Shown here in pieces: positions 1-7,623 of a stretch of DNA of 27,929 bases. The DNA is from GCA-020356105 sp964347475. GTDB lineage: Bacteria > Pseudomonadota > Alphaproteobacteria > UBA8366 > JADFVY01. Positions within the stretch are counted from its first letter, which is position 1; each line of letters begins with the position of its first letter. Below the pieces are notes generated by a model that saw only the letters and a list, made by a program, of their open reading frames with translations, had not been told where the DNA came from and did not search any database. The stretch spans positions 1 through 27,929 of the forward strand of contig CAYFYY010000055.1 in NCBI GenBank assembly GCA_964347475.1. Direction: 5' to 3'. The translations under genes and the position numbers were made by a program.

Positions 1-102
1 GCCGAAGTCTATGCCCAGGATGACAACAAGGAGAAGTTCGTGACTGACTTCGTCGCCGCATGGACGAAGGTTATGAACGCGGATCGCTTCGATCTCGCCT
101 GA
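1..102 (+). CDS. katG: Catalase-peroxidase KatG, C-terminal end (partial)
   Basis: Only the last 33 codons lie in the window, read in the first frame and closed by TGA at 100-102. The residues contain DFVAAWTKVMNADRFDL, a highly characteristic end of bifunctional heme catalase-peroxidases, which destroy hydrogen peroxide in the cytoplasm. The catalytic and heme-binding domains lie to the left of the window, so nothing can be said about activity. The 276 bases between this stop and the next start hold GC-rich inverted segments but no T-tracted terminator that I can defend. The identification rests on this short conserved tail alone. Confidence 0.88.
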   Translation, partial: AEVYAQDDNKEKFVTDFVAAWTKVMNADRFDLA

Positions 103-378
103 TCGCGGCGGAATGACGCTCGGGCGCCGCTGCAACCCGGCCGCGCCCGGGCGTCGCCTCCGTGACCGGTGTTGTCAGCCTGCTGCGAGGCTGGCCTGAC
201 CCGTGTCTGGTTGCGGCCAATCCTGGCCTCGGCCGCGACCCTGCGACCGCGGCCGGTTTGCCTCCACACGTCGACATCACTTCCCGCACCGCCCGGTCGG
301 TACATGCAGGGTCAGGCCGAGCTGCGGCCGTTCGCGGATCGTTCGCATCCGCCCCGGCTTTCTGCTACACTCCGCGCC

Positions 379-1143
379 ATGTGGAACGATGTCATCGACC
401 TCGACGAGTTCTACCGTTCGCCACTCGGCCAGGTCGCGCGGCGGATGATCCGCAGGCGCATCCGCTCGGTCTGGCCCGATGTGCGCGGCCTCACGGTGCT
501 GGGGCTCGGCCATGCGACGCCCTATCTGTGGCAGTTCGAATCCGAGGCCGAATGCGTCATGGCGATCGCGCCGGCGCAGCAGGGGGTGATCCCGTGGCCG
601 CCGGGCGGGCCCGGCCAGGTGGCGCTGGCGGATGAGGCGGCGCTGCCCTTCGCCGACCTCTCGATCGACCGGCTCCTGCTGGTGCACGCGGTCGAGTCGA
701 GCGAGGAGCTGCGCGAGATGATGCGCGAGGCGTGGCGCGTACTGCGCGGCAACGGCAAGATGCTGCTGGTGGTCCCGAACCGCACCGGGATCTGGGCCCG
801 CAGCGAGCGCACCCCGTTCGGCCACGGCTATCCCTACACCAACGGCCAGATCCGGCGTCTGCTGCGCGACTGCATGTTCACGCCCGGCGATACCGTGCGG
901 GCGCTCTACATCCCGCCGTTGCGCCGCCGCCTGTTCCTGCGCTCGGCGGCGGCGATCGAGCGCATCGGCAGCAAGCTGTTCCACACCTTCGCCGGCGTGC
1001 TGCTGGTCGAGGCGACCAAGCAGGTCTACGCCGTGACCCCCGGCAAGATGGTCGAGCGCCGCAGATTCGTGGTGCTGCCCGGCGGCGCCGCCGCCTCGAA
1101 CCGGGTGAGCCGCCGCGAGGCGTCGGACGGCCCGGCGGATTAA
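379..1143 (+). CDS. Class I SAM-dependent methyltransferase (Methyltransf_11 type)
   Basis: This is a 254-residue soluble protein. Near residue 40 it has a glycine-rich SAM-binding loop, VLGLGHATPYL, followed by a segment with Asp before a strand (FADLSIDRLLLVHAVES) and the helix-strand typical of motif 'EAWRVLRGNGKMLLVVPN'. That order fits the Rossmann-like class I methyltransferases. The ATG at 379 is chosen because the conserved fold begins just after it; an in-frame extension to 169 would add about 70 residues of low-complexity, out-of-character sequence. In many alphaproteobacteria a protein of this type sits next to glyoxalase II (gloB), but gloB is not here. The substrate cannot be predicted. 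The stop codon TAA at 1141-1143 overlaps a CtrA-type motif belonging to the next unit. Confidence 0.82.
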   Translation: MWNDVIDLDEFYRSPLGQVARRMIRRRIRSVWPDVRGLTVLGLGHATPYLWQFESEAECVMAIAPAQQGVIPWPPGGPGQVALADEAALPFADLSIDRLLLVHAVESSEELREMMREAWRVLRGNGKMLLVVPNRTGIWARSERTPFGHGYPYTNGQIRRLLRDCMFTPGDTVRALYIPPLRRRLFLRSAAAIERIGSKLFHTFAGVLLVEATKQVYAVTPGKMVERRRFVVLPGGAAASNRVSRREASDGPAD

Positions 1144-1155
1144 ACCCGCCTTAAC
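1140..1155. promoter_or_regulatory. Perfect CtrA-type full site, TTAA-N7-TTAAC
   Basis: The sequence TTAAACCCGCCTTAAC matches the established CtrA consensus TTAA-N7-TTAAC exactly. It starts on the stop codon of the methyltransferase and lies about 85 bases before the start of the ubiquitin-like gene. Binding by CtrA is inferred, not shown. Confidence 0.5.
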
Positions 1156-1240
1156 GGCTTCCCGCTAGCCTTTCCGGGGAAGTGCAGGCATTCTGCATGT
1201 CGCCATGGTTGCATACCGTGGCGTTGCCGAGGAGGGGATC

Positions 1241-1636
1241 ATGGAAGCCGTTCTCAAGATCTGGGACGAGATGCCGGGCCAGGGCAAGCGCGAGGCAGCG
1301 GAGCTGATGCTGGCCAGCGAGCGCATTACAGCGGCAGAGTTGATCCGGCGCCGTGTCGAGACCGAGGTCGCGACATTCAACGACCGCGTCGATAACGTCT
1401 TCCAGGGGCTGGTCCAGCCGACGGACTCCGAACGCCTGCTCAACGGCTTTCGACTCAAAAAACGCCGCAAGCTGAACCCAGACAACCAGGTCGAGGCGGC
1501 GCTGGAGGCCTTCCGCAGCAACGGCTTCGTGCTACTGTTCGACGACCGCCAGATCGAGGACCCGGACGAGTTGCTGACCGTCACGCCAACGAGCGAGGCG
1601 ACGTTCTTGAAGCTGGTGCCCCTCGTCGGGGGGTAG
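1241..1636 (+). CDS. Ubiquitin-like beta-grasp protein ending in Gly-Gly, paired with DUF4132
   Basis: A 131-residue protein. The ATG at 1241 follows GGAGGGG at 1231-1236 closely; an upstream ATG at 1205 has no ribosome site. Seen directly: residues 99-131 align without gaps to ubiquitin 44-76, with 10 identities including Phe100, Gln104, Glu106, Asp107, Leu111, Glu119, Thr121 and the terminal Gly130-Gly131. The protein ends exactly there, with tail LKLVPLVGG. The N-terminus reads as strand (2-9), strand (17-24) and helix (29-46), so the whole chain can be threaded as a beta-grasp fold with a 45-55 residue insertion between helix 1 and strand 3. Inference: it could be a protein modifier or a MoaD/ThiS-like carrier. 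No E1-, E2- or JAB-protease-like gene is visible nearby. It is almost certainly co-transcribed with the DUF4132 gene, 6 bases downstream. Confidence 0.75.
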   Translation: MEAVLKIWDEMPGQGKREAAELMLASERITAAELIRRRVETEVATFNDRVDNVFQGLVQPTDSERLLNGFRLKKRRKLNPDNQVEAALEAFRSNGFVLLFDDRQIEDPDELLTVTPTSEATFLKLVPLVGG

Positions 1637-1642
1637 CGTCCG

Positions 1643-4090
1643 ATGCTCGCCTCGGTGGCGCGCTGGATTTCGGGCTTCGTCCTCGATGTGGGCACGACAG
1701 CGGTGCCGGACCAGGACGCCGTGCGGCTCGTCGATGCCTATGTTCGCGAAGCCAGCGCGCGGAATGGCTTGAACGCGGAGGACACGAGGGTCCAGTCTTT
1801 CGAGTCGGGACGCCGGATTCTCGATGCCGCGCCGGAACGGCGCGCCCGCATCGCGACCGTCGCCTTCCTCGCGCTCTGCAAGACCAACCGCGGTGGTTCC
1901 GTGTGGGGGGCCGAGCGGGGCCGGCGGTCGCAGGTTCTGCGGGATCTGGTGTCGCGGCTGCTGCGCGCCAGCCTGCCGCTTGAATCGGACGATCTGCGGC
2001 TCATGCTGCGGGCGGCGAAGCGGACAGGCTATTTGTTTATGCTGCCGCTGGCGAGTTTGCTGCGCGCGACCGAACGGTTCGCCGAAAACAATTTTCTCGA
2101 TCCCGGTCTGGTCCGGGACCTGAAGGCCCTGCAGCGGGTCGCGAGAAAATCGCCCTATGCCGATCTCGCGCGAATCGCGGAACGGATCGCAACGGTGCTT
2201 GGTTGCAAGTCGTCGCAGGACGCGTCCGACGTCGGATCAGTTTCGAAGCAGGTCGACCCTTGGCTGGCGGAGCTGGACGCCGCTGCTCATGAGCACTGGA
2301 CGGCGCTGACCCGACATGCCGTCGCGCTGGGCGCGAAGAACAGGCCTCCGGCCAAATGGCTGAGGGAGGCGGAACCGCTGGTCGCGGCCGTCGGCGCGGA
2401 GGCCTTCGCGGTGCGTATCGAGGACTGGCTCAACACACTCGAACTGGACGGGGACGTCGAGGAGCCCGAGGCGAACCGCATCCGTGCCCTCATCTTCATG
2501 GCGACCGTGGCGCCGCACGACCGCCTCGCGGCCGCGCTGGGACGCTTCTGCGAGCTCTGTTACAAGAAGATTCCGGGCGTTGGCGCGCGGTCGATGAAGC
2601 TGGGCAACGCCTGCCTCCACGCGCTCGGGCAGATGGGCGAGCGCGGCGTGGCGGAGCTGGTCCGGCTGCGCGGCCGCATGCGATACGTGCAGGCACGCCA
2701 GCAGCTGGAAAAGGCGCTGACGGCCGCGGCGGAGCGGGCCGGGCTGTCGGTCGCCGACCTCGAGGAGATCGCCCTGCCCGATTTCGGACTTGGGCCCGAT
2801 GGGTCGCTGACCCAGACGCTGGGCGAGGCGACCGCGGAGGTCCGCATCGCGGGCTCGGACACGGTGGCACTGTCCTGGACCGGCGGCGACGGCAAGCCGC
2901 GCAAATCGGCGCCGGCCGCGGTGAAGAAACACCACGGCGACGAGCTCAAGGAATTGCGTGCGAAGGTCAATGAGATCAAGAGCCTGCTGTCGGGCCAGCG
3001 CTACCGGCTGGAGAGCCTCTACCTGCGGGACCGGATCGTGCCGCTGTCGCAGTGGCGCGAACGCTACCTCGAACATCCGCTGCTCGCGAACATGTGCCGG
3101 AGGCTGATCTGGACCTTCGACGGCATCGCCGCGCTCCCGGCGGGCGAGGGGTTCGTCGACGTCGACGGTGCGGTCTTCGCGCCGCCGCCGGCGGCGACCG
3201 TCGCGCTGTGGCATCCGATCGCCGTCGCGGCCGACGCGGTGCTGGCCTGGCGCCGGCGGCTGGCGGCGCTCGAGATCACCCAACCGTTCAAGCAGGCACA
3301 CCGAGAGATCTATGTGTTGACCGATGCCGAGCGGGAGACGCGGACCTACTCCAACCGCTTCGCCGCCCATATCCTTCGCCAGCACCAGTTCAGCGCCCTG
3401 TGCCGGGAGCGCGGCTGGCGCTATACGCTGCAGGGGGACTGGGACTCGCACAACGTGCCGGAACGGCGGCTGGAAGAGCGCGGCTTCGCGGTCGAGGTCC
3501 ACGTCGACCCGATCGATCCGGAAAACCAGACTGGATCGGGGATCTACAATTACGTCACCACCGACCGCGTCGCCTTCCACGACGGCGCCTGGAACAGGCT
3601 CGACCTCGCCGACGTGCCGCCTCTCGTATTTTCCGAGCTGATGCGCGACGTCGACCTGTTCGTCGGCGTGTGCAGCATCGGCAACGACCCGGAATGGCAA
3701 GACCGCGGTCCCGAAGGGGCCTTCCTGGACTACTGGCAGGATTACAGTTCCGCCGAGCTGACGGAGACGGCGGAAACCCGCCGCGCCGTTTTAATGGAGC
3801 TGCTGCCGCGGCTGCGGATCGCCGACGTCTGCACGGTGCAGGATCGGTACCTCGTGGTACGCGGCAAATTGCGGACCTACCGCATCCATCTCGGCTCCGC
3901 CAACATCCTGATGGAGCCGAACAACCAGTATCTCTGCATCGTGCCGGGCCGCCAGAAAGCCAGGCGTGAGCGCGTCCGCCTGCCCTTCGAGGGCGACCAC
4001 GCGCTTGCGGTGATCCTGTCCAAAGCGTACCTGCTGGCCGCCGACGACAAGATCACCGACCGGTCGATCCTCAGCCAGATCAGGCGCTAG
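1643..4090 (+). CDS. DUF4132 domain protein (MolR/WGR-associated family)
   Basis: An 815-residue protein without signal peptide or clear membrane segments. Residues about 60-190 and 200-350 look alpha-helical and HEAT-like. From about 430 to 640 lies the DUF4132 core, recognisable by ELKELRAKVNEIKSLL, RRLIWTFDG near 485, a helix-rich stretch, QPFKQAHREIYVLT near 550 and FAAHILRQHQFSAL. The C-terminal part (about 745-775) carries YRIHLGSANILMEP and LCIVPG, usual for long family members. No biochemical activity is established for DUF4132. The ATG at 1643 is only 6 bases after the stop of the ubiquitin-like gene, and the GGG GGG codons of that protein's Gly-Gly tail are well placed to be the ribosome-binding site here. 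The two genes therefore look obligately coupled. Nine or so scattered cysteines are present, but no recognisable E1/E2 motif. Confidence 0.85.
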   Translation: MLASVARWISGFVLDVGTTAVPDQDAVRLVDAYVREASARNGLNAEDTRVQSFESGRRILDAAPERRARIATVAFLALCKTNRGGSVWGAERGRRSQVLRDLVSRLLRASLPLESDDLRLMLRAAKRTGYLFMLPLASLLRATERFAENNFLDPGLVRDLKALQRVARKSPYADLARIAERIATVLGCKSSQDASDVGSVSKQVDPWLAELDAAAHEHWTALTRHAVALGAKNRPPAKWLREAEPLVAAVGAEAFAVRIEDWLNTLELDGDVEEPEANRIRALIFMATVAPHDRLAAALGRFCELCYKKIPGVGARSMKLGNACLHALGQMGERGVAELVRLRGRMRYVQARQQLEKALTAAAERAGLSVADLEEIALPDFGLGPDGSLTQTLGEATAEVRIAGSDTVALSWTGGDGKPRKSAPAAVKKHHGDELKELRAKVNEIKSLLSGQRYRLESLYLRDRIVPLSQWRERYLEHPLLANMCRRLIWTFDGIAALPAGEGFVDVDGAVFAPPPAATVALWHPIAVAADAVLAWRRRLAALEITQPFKQAHREIYVLTDAERETRTYSNRFAAHILRQHQFSALCRERGWRYTLQGDWDSHNVPERRLEERGFAVEVHVDPIDPENQTGSGIYNYVTTDRVAFHDGAWNRLDLADVPPLVFSELMRDVDLFVGVCSIGNDPEWQDRGPEGAFLDYWQDYSSAELTETAETRRAVLMELLPRLRIADVCTVQDRYLVVRGKLRTYRIHLGSANILMEPNNQYLCIVPGRQKARRERVRLPFEGDHALAVILSKAYLLAADDKITDRSILSQIRR

Positions 4091-4130
4091 CGCGACATCC
4101 GGAGCGCTGGACGCGGCGTGATCGGCGCGA

Positions 4131-4220
4131 CCCCATACTTCGAGACGCCCCGCATTCTCGCGGCTTGCGCACGCCACCTCATGGCGGCTGTTCGGCGCGG
4201 CGCGACTCCTCAGCATGGAG
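4131..4220. repeat. Long, interrupted copy of a palindromic REP-like element
   Basis: The left end CATACTTCGAGACGC and the right end CTCCTCAGCATGG are the two ends of the 43-base palindrome found twice at 26813-26922, but here about 60 bases of GC-rich sequence separate them. The ends are complementary enough to pair. It lies just after the DUF4132 stop codon and could act as a 3' hairpin. Confidence 0.6.
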
Positions 4221-4241
4221 ACTTTTACACGGAGCAGATCT

Positions 4242-4343
4242 CGTCATCGCGAGGCTGCGAAGGAGCCGTGGCGATCCGGAAATTCGCATGCTTCAGCGAC
4301 ATCCTGGATTGCGGTGCGGCCTTCGGCCTCCTCGCAATGACAA
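4242..4343. repeat. Dispersed palindromic repeat with GTCAT..GCGAGG ends
   Basis: The element starts GTCATCGCGAGG and ends CCTCGCAATGAC; the ends are inverted copies with one mismatch in 12. Inside are GTGGCGATCCGG and CTGGATTGC, and a GGCCTTCGGCC stem near the right end. This layout matches a common class of intergenic repeats in alphaproteobacterial genomes. Together with the element at 4131-4220 it fills most of the 396-base spacer after the DUF4132 gene; the remaining 4344-4486 holds nothing I recognise. Confidence 0.65.
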
Positions 4344-4486
4344 CCTGGTGTTTCGTACAACGGTTTCCGGCATCAGGTCGTGCGGATGGTTTGTACCGAT
4401 TCCATGTGAACGGACGATGCGCCGGACAAACCGGCCGGCCCGCGCTATACTTCCTCATCCATGGAAAGACCCAGCGGGGCACGTTC

Positions 4487-4684
4487 ATGACGACTGAATT
4501 CACAGTTGGTCTGAAGGTCGGCGGCAAATCGCAGACCGTCACCGTCACGGCGGAGGATGCCCTCATCGCGGCTCTGAAGGTCAAGCACGAGAATCCCGAC
4601 GGCGTGATCAACTACGTGCGCAAACGCAACCAGCGCGGCGACCGGCGACATCCGCACAAACACGTCCTGGCCGTTTCCGATTGA
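4487..4684 (+). CDS. Small protein of unknown function (65 aa)
   Basis: I do not recognise this protein. It has 65 residues, with an alternating beta-type N-terminus (TVGLKVGGKSQTVTVTAEDA), then a helix and a strongly basic C-terminus containing RKRNQRGDRRHPHKH. The purine-rich AGCGGGG at 4473-4480 lies about 6 bases before the ATG at 4487. It is bounded upstream by repeats and downstream by a convergent transporter gene, so it is monocistronic. The regular amphipathic pattern, good start and sensible codon use argue that it is real. The basic tail could bind nucleic acid, but that is only a guess. Confidence 0.6.
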   Translation: MTTEFTVGLKVGGKSQTVTVTAEDALIAALKVKHENPDGVINYVRKRNQRGDRRHPHKHVLAVSD

Positions 4685-4770
4685 CGCGCACCGGAGGCGC
4701 GCTGCGACGGCCCTGGCGGCGCAGGCCGTATCGATTGTTGGCCGGGCGGGACCGTGCGCCGGCGACGCAT

Positions 4771-5718
4771 TCACGGGCGGCCGGATCGCGGAGGAAAAAG
4801 CGCCCGCGCCGCGCGGGCCGGGCGGCCGTCGAGGGCGACGAGACCGAGGGTGATCAGCGCCATGCCGGCGAGGTGAACGACCTCGAGTCGCTCGCCGAGG
4901 ACGAAGACGCCCAGGAGGATCGCGGTGACCGGGATCAGGAGGGTCACCAGCAAAAGGTTGGTCGCGCCCGCGGTCGCGAGAATCCGGAAGTAGATGATGT
5001 AGGCGAGCGCCGTCGAGGCCAGCGCCAGGCCGAAGACGGCGGCCCAGATGTCCGCCCCCGGCAGCGCTAGCGCCCACGGCCGGTCGACCATCAGGACAAC
5101 CGGCAAGAGCAGCAGCGACGAGGCGGTGACCTGGCCGGAAGCGGTCTGCGCCGGCCCGACGCCCATACGCCCGAAACGCCGCCCGAACACGCCGGCGACG
5201 GCGTAGGACAGCGCCGCGGCGAGGCAGGCGAGCTGGGCCAGGAGGTCGTCGCCGAGCCCGACGCCCGCCTCCGGCCCCAGCATCACGGCGACGCCGGCGA
5301 AGCCGACGACGACGCCGGCCACGCGCCCGCCGGTGATGCGCTCGTCGCCCGTCGCCGCGTGGGCGACCAGCACGGTGAACAGGGGAGTCGTGGCGTTGAG
5401 GATGGCGGCAAGGCCGCTGGCGATCTGCGTCTGGCCCCAGACGATGAGGCTGAACGGGATCGCGTTGTTGACGAGGCCCATGCCGAAAAACGCCGCCCAG
5501 ACCCGCCAGCCCGCCGGCAGGCCGGACCCCGTGACGCGGAGGAAAAGGTGCAGCGCGGCGGCGGCGAGGGCGACGCGCAGCCACACCAGCGTGAACGGCG
5601 GCAGGCCGGCGAGCGCCACCTCGACGAAGAAGAACGAGCCGCCCCACAGCAGCGACAGCGCGGCCAGCAACGCCCAGTCCGCCGCCCCCATCTGCAGCCG
5701 GATGCCGCCCTCGGCCAT
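4771..5718 (-). CDS. EamA/DMT-family inner-membrane transporter
   Basis: A 315-residue protein with about ten hydrophobic segments in two homologous halves, the usual size and layout of drug/metabolite transporters with two EamA domains. Each half shows family features: LLWGGSFFFVEVAL early in the first, NATTPLFTVLVAH at its end, and the corresponding TLLIPVTAILLGVFVLGE in the second. The start at 5718 (ATG on the minus strand) is preceded by AGGGGAG at suitable distance; the reading frame stays open to 6024, but that extra sequence is Arg/Pro-rich and not family-like. Substrate unknown: members export amino acids, metabolites or drugs. The last residues (RSGRP) follow an Arg/Ala-rich tail. 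It is transcribed alone, separated by 383 bases from recX. Confidence 0.85.
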   Translation of the reverse strand: MAEGGIRLQMGAADWALLAALSLLWGGSFFFVEVALAGLPPFTLVWLRVALAAAALHLFLRVTGSGLPAGWRVWAAFFGMGLVNNAIPFSLIVWGQTQIASGLAAILNATTPLFTVLVAHAATGDERITGGRVAGVVVGFAGVAVMLGPEAGVGLGDDLLAQLACLAAALSYAVAGVFGRRFGRMGVGPAQTASGQVTASSLLLLPVVLMVDRPWALALPGADIWAAVFGLALASTALAYIIYFRILATAGATNLLLVTLLIPVTAILLGVFVLGERLEVVHLAGMALITLGLVALDGRPARAARALFPPRSGRP

Positions 5719-6101
5719 GTCGCGCGCTCCCCTGTTCCGCCTGAGTGCGCCACCGGGCATAACAGACGCCGCGACGCCGCGCATTCCGATTCTTGCGGTG
5801 GGACGGGGCCGGGGGGCCGGCCGGCGCCACGGGCAACGGATGTGAAATCCGTTGGTCCCGGGGCCATCCCGCCGGCCGGCGTGGAGTGGGCCGGAATCGC
5901 GGCGCTGAAACCCGCAGAAAACGCCTTTGCATGGGGTTGTTCCTCGCAGCCGGGGGTCCGGGGGTCCGTCGGGAGCGGTCCGGCCAGGCCGGCATTTGGA
6001 GATTATCCGTGCAATCCGTATCATTCCCGGTGGGTTCGACGGCGCCCGGTGGACGATCGGTCAGGGGGTTCAGTTTGTGCGGTTTCCTGTGGCGCCTGCG
6101 G
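5719..6101. other. Gene-free spacer between recX and the EamA transporter
   Basis: A 383-base stretch with no convincing gene on either strand. It contains a perfect 7-base inverted repeat, AACGGAT-GTGAA-ATCCGTT, at 5835-5853 inside very GC-rich surroundings, and a G/C-run region at 5950-5975. I tested the hairpin as a tRNA anticodon arm and found no matching D or T arms. The transporter's promoter is probably in 5719-5850, but no clear -35/-10 pair stands out. Confidence 0.6.
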
Positions 6102-6701
6102 TCAGCCGTCGGCCTCCGCCAGCTCCGCCTCGAGCTCATCGACGTCGCCGGCTTCGACGACGCGGCGGGCGACCTCGTAGCCGAACCCCTGGCGGGCGAG
6201 GGCCGCGAGGTCGCGCGCGCGCATCGCCTCGCGGTCGGCCGGTGGCCGGTACGGGCCGATGCGGCGGCGCCTTGCATAGGCAATGGCGGCGGCGAGGTCC
6301 GGCTCGAGCGCCCCGTCACCGAGCGCGGCCAGCGCCGCGTCGATGTCCGCGGCGTCGACCCCCTTGGCCCGGAGGCGCGCGGCGATGCCCCGCGTGGAGA
6401 CGCCGCGGCGGTGCAGGCTGCGCGCGCGGCCCTCGGCATAGACGCGGTCGTCGATGAGGCCGGAGGCGCGGAAGCGGGCGACGATGTCCTCGACCAGCGC
6501 GGCGCCCTCCCCGGGGTCGGTGCCGTGGGCGCGGGCCGATCGCTCGACCCGGCGCAGCAGCACGCGGCGCAAGGACTCGGCGCTGGCGGCGAAGCGCTGC
6601 AGGTACCACAGGGCGACGTTCTCGAGGTGCCTCGCGGTTGCCTTCTTCGGCGCGCGCCGGCCGCGTCCGGAGGGGCCCGTTTTCGCGGCCGGCTCAGCCA
6701 C
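6102..6701 (-). CDS. recX: RecX-family regulatory protein
   Basis: A 199-residue protein. RecX proteins bind RecA filaments and modulate recombination in the cytoplasm. Family features seen are ALWYLQRFAASAESLRRVL near the start, LIDDRVYAEGRARSLHRRG in the middle, GIAARLRAKGVDAADIDAAL after it, and RQGFGYEVARRVV near the end, i.e. the three helical repeats in order. The GTG at 6701 is chosen because it overlaps the stop of the upstream methyltransferase gene by 8 bases, typical of coupling, and because sequence before it reads as a shadow of that gene. No separate Shine-Dalgarno is visible. The first 20 residues are basic and Ala/Lys-rich. recA is not in the window, so the pairing with homocysteine methyltransferase is just co-transcription as far as I can see. 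Confidence 0.82.
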   Translation of the reverse strand: MAEPAAKTGPSGRGRRAPKKATARHLENVALWYLQRFAASAESLRRVLLRRVERSARAHGTDPGEGAALVEDIVARFRASGLIDDRVYAEGRARSLHRRGVSTRGIAARLRAKGVDAADIDAALAALGDGALEPDLAAAIAYARRRRIGPYRPPADREAMRARDLAALARQGFGYEVARRVVEAGDVDELEAELAEADG

Positions 6702-7602
6702 GGTCGGCGAACGCCGCGGCGAGGCGGGCGATATGGGCCGGGCCGGTCTCGCAGCAGCCGCCGATGATGCGGGCCCCGGCCTCGACCCAGCTGGCAGCGT
6801 GGCCGAGATAGGCCGCGGGGTCGAGGTCGTCGCGGGCGTCGGGCAGCCGGTGCCGCACGTCGGCGTGCGGCGGGATGGCGACGAAGCCGTTGGCGTAGCC
6901 GCCGGCCGGGCCGCGACCGAGGGCGACGAGCCGCGGCATCGCCGCGGTGATGCTCTCCGGCGCGCAGCAATTGGCCAGGAAGGCGCTGACCGGCTGGTCC
7001 ACAAGCAGGGCCGCGGCCTCGACAACCGTCTCGCCGCTGCGCAGGGTGTCGGCGCCGCCGTCGGACAGCGTCCATGCGACCCACACCGGCTTGCCCGCGG
7101 ATGCCGCGCCGCTCACCGCGGCCAGCGCCTCGACGCCGCTCGCCATGGTTTCGCACAGGAACAGGTCGACATAGGGCGCCAGCACCGACGCCATCTCGCG
7201 GTAGTACGGCACGCTCTCCTCGAGGGGACGCACGAGGTCGGGTCGGTAGCTGGCGTACAGCGGCGGCAGCGAGCCCGCGATCAGCACCGACTCGTCGCAG
7301 GCCTCGCGCGCCTGCCGGGCCAGCGCCCCGGCCAGGCGGTTGAGCTCTTCGAACCGCTCGGCGATCCCGGCCATCGCCAGCCGCGGCCGTGCGGTGATGT
7401 AGGTGTTGGTGGTGATGACGCGGGCGCCGGCGCGGATATAGTCCTCATGGATCGCCTGCACCACCCGCGGTGCCTCGAGCAGAGCGCTGGCCGACCACAG
7501 CCCGTCGCGCTGTGGCACGCCGCGGCGGATGATCTCCTGGCCCATGCCGCCGTCGAGGATGACGATCCCCTCCGGCAGCGGCGCCGTCGGAACCCCGGTC
7601 AT
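6694..7602 (-). CDS. Homocysteine S-methyltransferase-domain protein
   Basis: A 302-residue zinc enzyme of the betaine-homocysteine/MmuM/MetH-N-terminal family, which moves a methyl group from a donor to homocysteine to make methionine. Seen: LDGGMGQEIIRRG at 17-28, TTNTY at 64-68, GSLPP at 110-114, and the three expected zinc cysteines, Cys212 in NCCAPES and Cys283-Cys284 in GGCCETGP. Length matches single-domain members such as MmuM. The methyl donor (S-methylmethionine, SAM or a betaine-type compound) cannot be decided. It starts at 7602, 21 bases after the lipoprotein gene, and its end overlaps recX by 8 bases, so the three are probably one transcript. Confidence 0.87.
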   Translation of the reverse strand: MTGVPTAPLPEGIVILDGGMGQEIIRRGVPQRDGLWSASALLEAPRVVQAIHEDYIRAGARVITTNTYITARPRLAMAGIAERFEELNRLAGALARQAREACDESVLIAGSLPPLYASYRPDLVRPLEESVPYYREMASVLAPYVDLFLCETMASGVEALAAVSGAASAGKPVWVAWTLSDGGADTLRSGETVVEAAALLVDQPVSAFLANCCAPESITAAMPRLVALGRGPAGGYANGFVAIPPHADVRHRLPDARDDLDPAAYLGHAASWVEAGARIIGGCCETGPAHIARLAAAFADRG

Positions 7603-7623
7603 CGGCCGCCCGCCGGCTCGCGG

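Noticed and set aside
2237..3700. A 487-codon open frame on the minus strand within the DUF4132 gene
   Set aside because: Antisense to a well-recognised family; residues are His/Arg/Gln-rich without domain signals.
5835..5853. Hairpin AACGGAT-GTGAA-ATCCGTT considered as a tRNA anticodon arm (on the minus strand the loop would offer TCA, as in selenocysteine tRNA)
   Set aside because: No D arm, T arm (GGTTCGA) or acceptor stem can be placed at the right distances on either strand.
4445..7156. A 903-codon open frame on the minus strand
   Set aside because: It is Arg/Pro/Gly-rich, overlaps recX, the homocysteine methyltransferase and the EamA transporter out of frame, and shows no domain; a GC-rich shadow.
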